Assembly (NCBI GenBank): GCA_011372345.1
Contig: DRTC01000591.1
Location: 1-7,179 of the forward strand
DNA from: Candidatus Cloacimonadota bacterium
GTDB lineage: Bacteria; Cloacimonadota; Cloacimonadia; Cloacimonadales; TCS61
Direction: 5' to 3'
DNA: 7,179 bases
The notes under the pieces were generated by a model. That model made no database searches. It saw only the letters and a program-made list of their open reading frames with translations, and was not told the origin of the DNA. Shown here piece after piece: positions 6,327-7,179 of the stretch. Position numbers and translations under genes: made by a program. Numbering within the stretch: the stretch's first letter is position 1; the number at the start of each line of letters is the position of its first letter.

Positions 6327-6336
6327 ACCAAAATAG

Positions 6337-6933
6337 ATGAATTATATCTCTAAACAGAACAATCCTTCAATCCCAAAAAAAGATTTTTCTATTTCATATT
6401 GGAGAGCAAATCTATATGCGATTCCATTTGCAATTTTCATTCTGCTTCTTTATTTTCTCCCTTTTATTTTCTTTTGGGGATTCAAGGATTTGAGGAAATT
6501 TGTTTACACTCCCTATTTTAAGATCCCGGTTTTTTTGTTGATCCTGATTTCAGGAATTATTGCCCATGAATTGATCCATGCAATAGGATTTAAGATTTTC
6601 GGAAAAATTAATTCCGCAGATATCAAAATAGGAATTCAATGGAAAAGTCTTACTCCTTATGCAACTTGTTTGAAACCAATGAAAGTAGGAGATTACAGGT
6701 TGTCGTGTCTTGCACCTGCAATTATTTTGGGAATAATTCCGGGAATTATCGCGATTATTTTCAAACTGAATTGGTTGCTCATTTATGCAGCCATCTTTAC
6801 AATTGCTTCTGTTGGTGATTTCATTATCTACTGGTTGATCAGGAAAGTGAAGAATGGACAGTTGGTGCAAGATCATGAATTTCGAGCCGGATGTTATGTT
6901 TATGAAGAGAAACCGCTGATTGACGCGGATTAG
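6337..6933 (+). CDS. DUF3267-type integral membrane protein, putative zinc metalloprotease
   Basis: A 198-residue membrane protein with about four hydrophobic segments, near residues 25-50, 60-85, 122-145 and 146-170. The second ends in HELIHAIGF, an HExxH zinc motif with His77, Glu78 and His81. The later pattern CLKPMKVGDYRLSCLAPAIILGIIPG and the SVGDFIIYW segment with Asp161 match what I remember of DUF3267 (putative zincin peptidase); Asp161 is a candidate third metal ligand. The order of elements resembles small site-2-protease-like membrane peptidases, but no substrate or activity can be read from the sequence. The start is fixed: TAG at 6334-6336 lies immediately before ATG 6337 in the same frame. 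There is no Shine-Dalgarno site, and a stable hairpin sits 10 nt upstream. It is 31 nt from the previous gene and may be co-transcribed with it. Confidence 0.8.
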   Translation: MNYISKQNNPSIPKKDFSISYWRANLYAIPFAIFILLLYFLPFIFFWGFKDLRKFVYTPYFKIPVFLLILISGIIAHELIHAIGFKIFGKINSADIKIGIQWKSLTPYATCLKPMKVGDYRLSCLAPAIILGIIPGIIAIIFKLNWLLIYAAIFTIASVGDFIIYWLIRKVKNGQLVQDHEFRAGCYVYEEKPLIDAD

Positions 6934-7024
6934 GACGGGTAGTTTATTGTGAATATTTTTGCTTATTGAAAAGAATAATTTACTGAAGTTATTATCAAAA
7001 TTTATTAAAAAGTTGAATTTTTTC

Positions 7025-7051
7025 CCTTTTGTAAATTTTGTGCCTTTTGGT
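7025..7051. repeat. three 9-nt units with core TTTTG
   Basis: The units CCTTTTGTA, AATTTTGTG and CCTTTTGGT follow each other with an exact 9-nt period. They lie in the non-coding end of the window, about 35 nt before the CACAGAG tract. They look like a decayed copy of a short tandem motif. Confidence 0.45.
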
Positions 7052-7084
7052 AGTAATTTAATGTATCGGAATTTCAAAATTAGC

Positions 7085-7108
7085 CACAGAGTCACAGAGA
7101 TCACAGAG
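7085..7108. repeat. three CACAGAG units in tandem
   Basis: CACAGAG occurs at 7085-7091, 7093-7099 and 7102-7108, spaced by T and AT, and is followed by a run of six T. The phrase AGCCACAGAG followed by CACAGAG is, from memory, a recurrent intergenic motif in many environmental bacterial genomes, with no function I can name. No hairpin partner is visible in the window. Confidence 0.65.
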
Positions 7109-7179
7109 ATTTTTTATTTTGCATTTCAATTTTCTGAATTCCCGTTTCCTTTTCCTGTTTCCAATTATATTTTTAATCA

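Noticed and set aside
6550..7104. A 184-residue open frame on the minus strand crossing the 3' end of the DUF3267 gene.
   Set aside because: Its second half mirrors the conserved membrane protein, and its first part comes from low-complexity A+T-rich sequence and repeats; no domain or start signal is seen.
7085..7115. CRISPR array or direct-repeat array in the CACAGAG tract.
   Set aside because: Units are 7 nt with 1-2 nt between them, far too short for repeats and spacers, and no cas gene is present.

Overview
The window is an A+T-rich stretch with all recognisable genes on the + strand. Signal peptides, a probable outer-membrane beta-barrel protein and a mix of strong and absent Shine-Dalgarno sites point to a Gram-negative bacterium. 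The overall style would fit an anaerobe of the FCB group such as Cloacimonadota, but no phylogenetic marker is present, so this is a guess.

Left part (1-829): the end of a gene whose last 65 residues look like the C-terminal part of a staphylococcal-nuclease fold, followed in the same reading frame, after one TAA, by a 203-residue protein with a type II restriction-endonuclease-like core. This looks like the end of a restriction-modification locus. It is visibly more A+T-rich than the rest and is probably acquired.

Central part (932-5451): three tightly packed genes, likely one transcript. They are (i) a 730-residue fusion of a NifS/selenocysteine-lyase-type PLP enzyme with selenophosphate synthetase SelD, (ii) a REC-PAS-GGDEF response regulator predicted to make cyclic di-GMP, 18 nt downstream, and (iii) ribonuclease Z, overlapping the regulator by 4 nt. 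The fusion joins release of Se or S from an amino acid with selenide activation in one chain.

Right part (5452-7179): a 196-bp non-coding element at 5476-5671 has 18-nt terminal inverted repeats (17 of 18 matching), an exact 6-nt direct repeat AAATAT abutting both ends, and three internal hairpins. It has the anatomy of a MITE and lies between rnz and a secreted beta-barrel-like protein (5694-6305). Removing it with one copy of the duplication would leave only about 40 nt between those genes, so it seems to have landed inside a former operon. A CUUG-loop hairpin separates the barrel gene from a DUF3267-type membrane protein with an HExxH motif (6337-6933). The last 246 bases hold no gene but carry two short repeat tracts: three 9-nt TTTTG units and three CACAGAG units.

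The strongest points for a second look are the NifS/SCLY-SelD fusion, the complete MITE-like element, and the unusual start region of the endonuclease gene, where a good ribosome-binding site faces an ATA codon.
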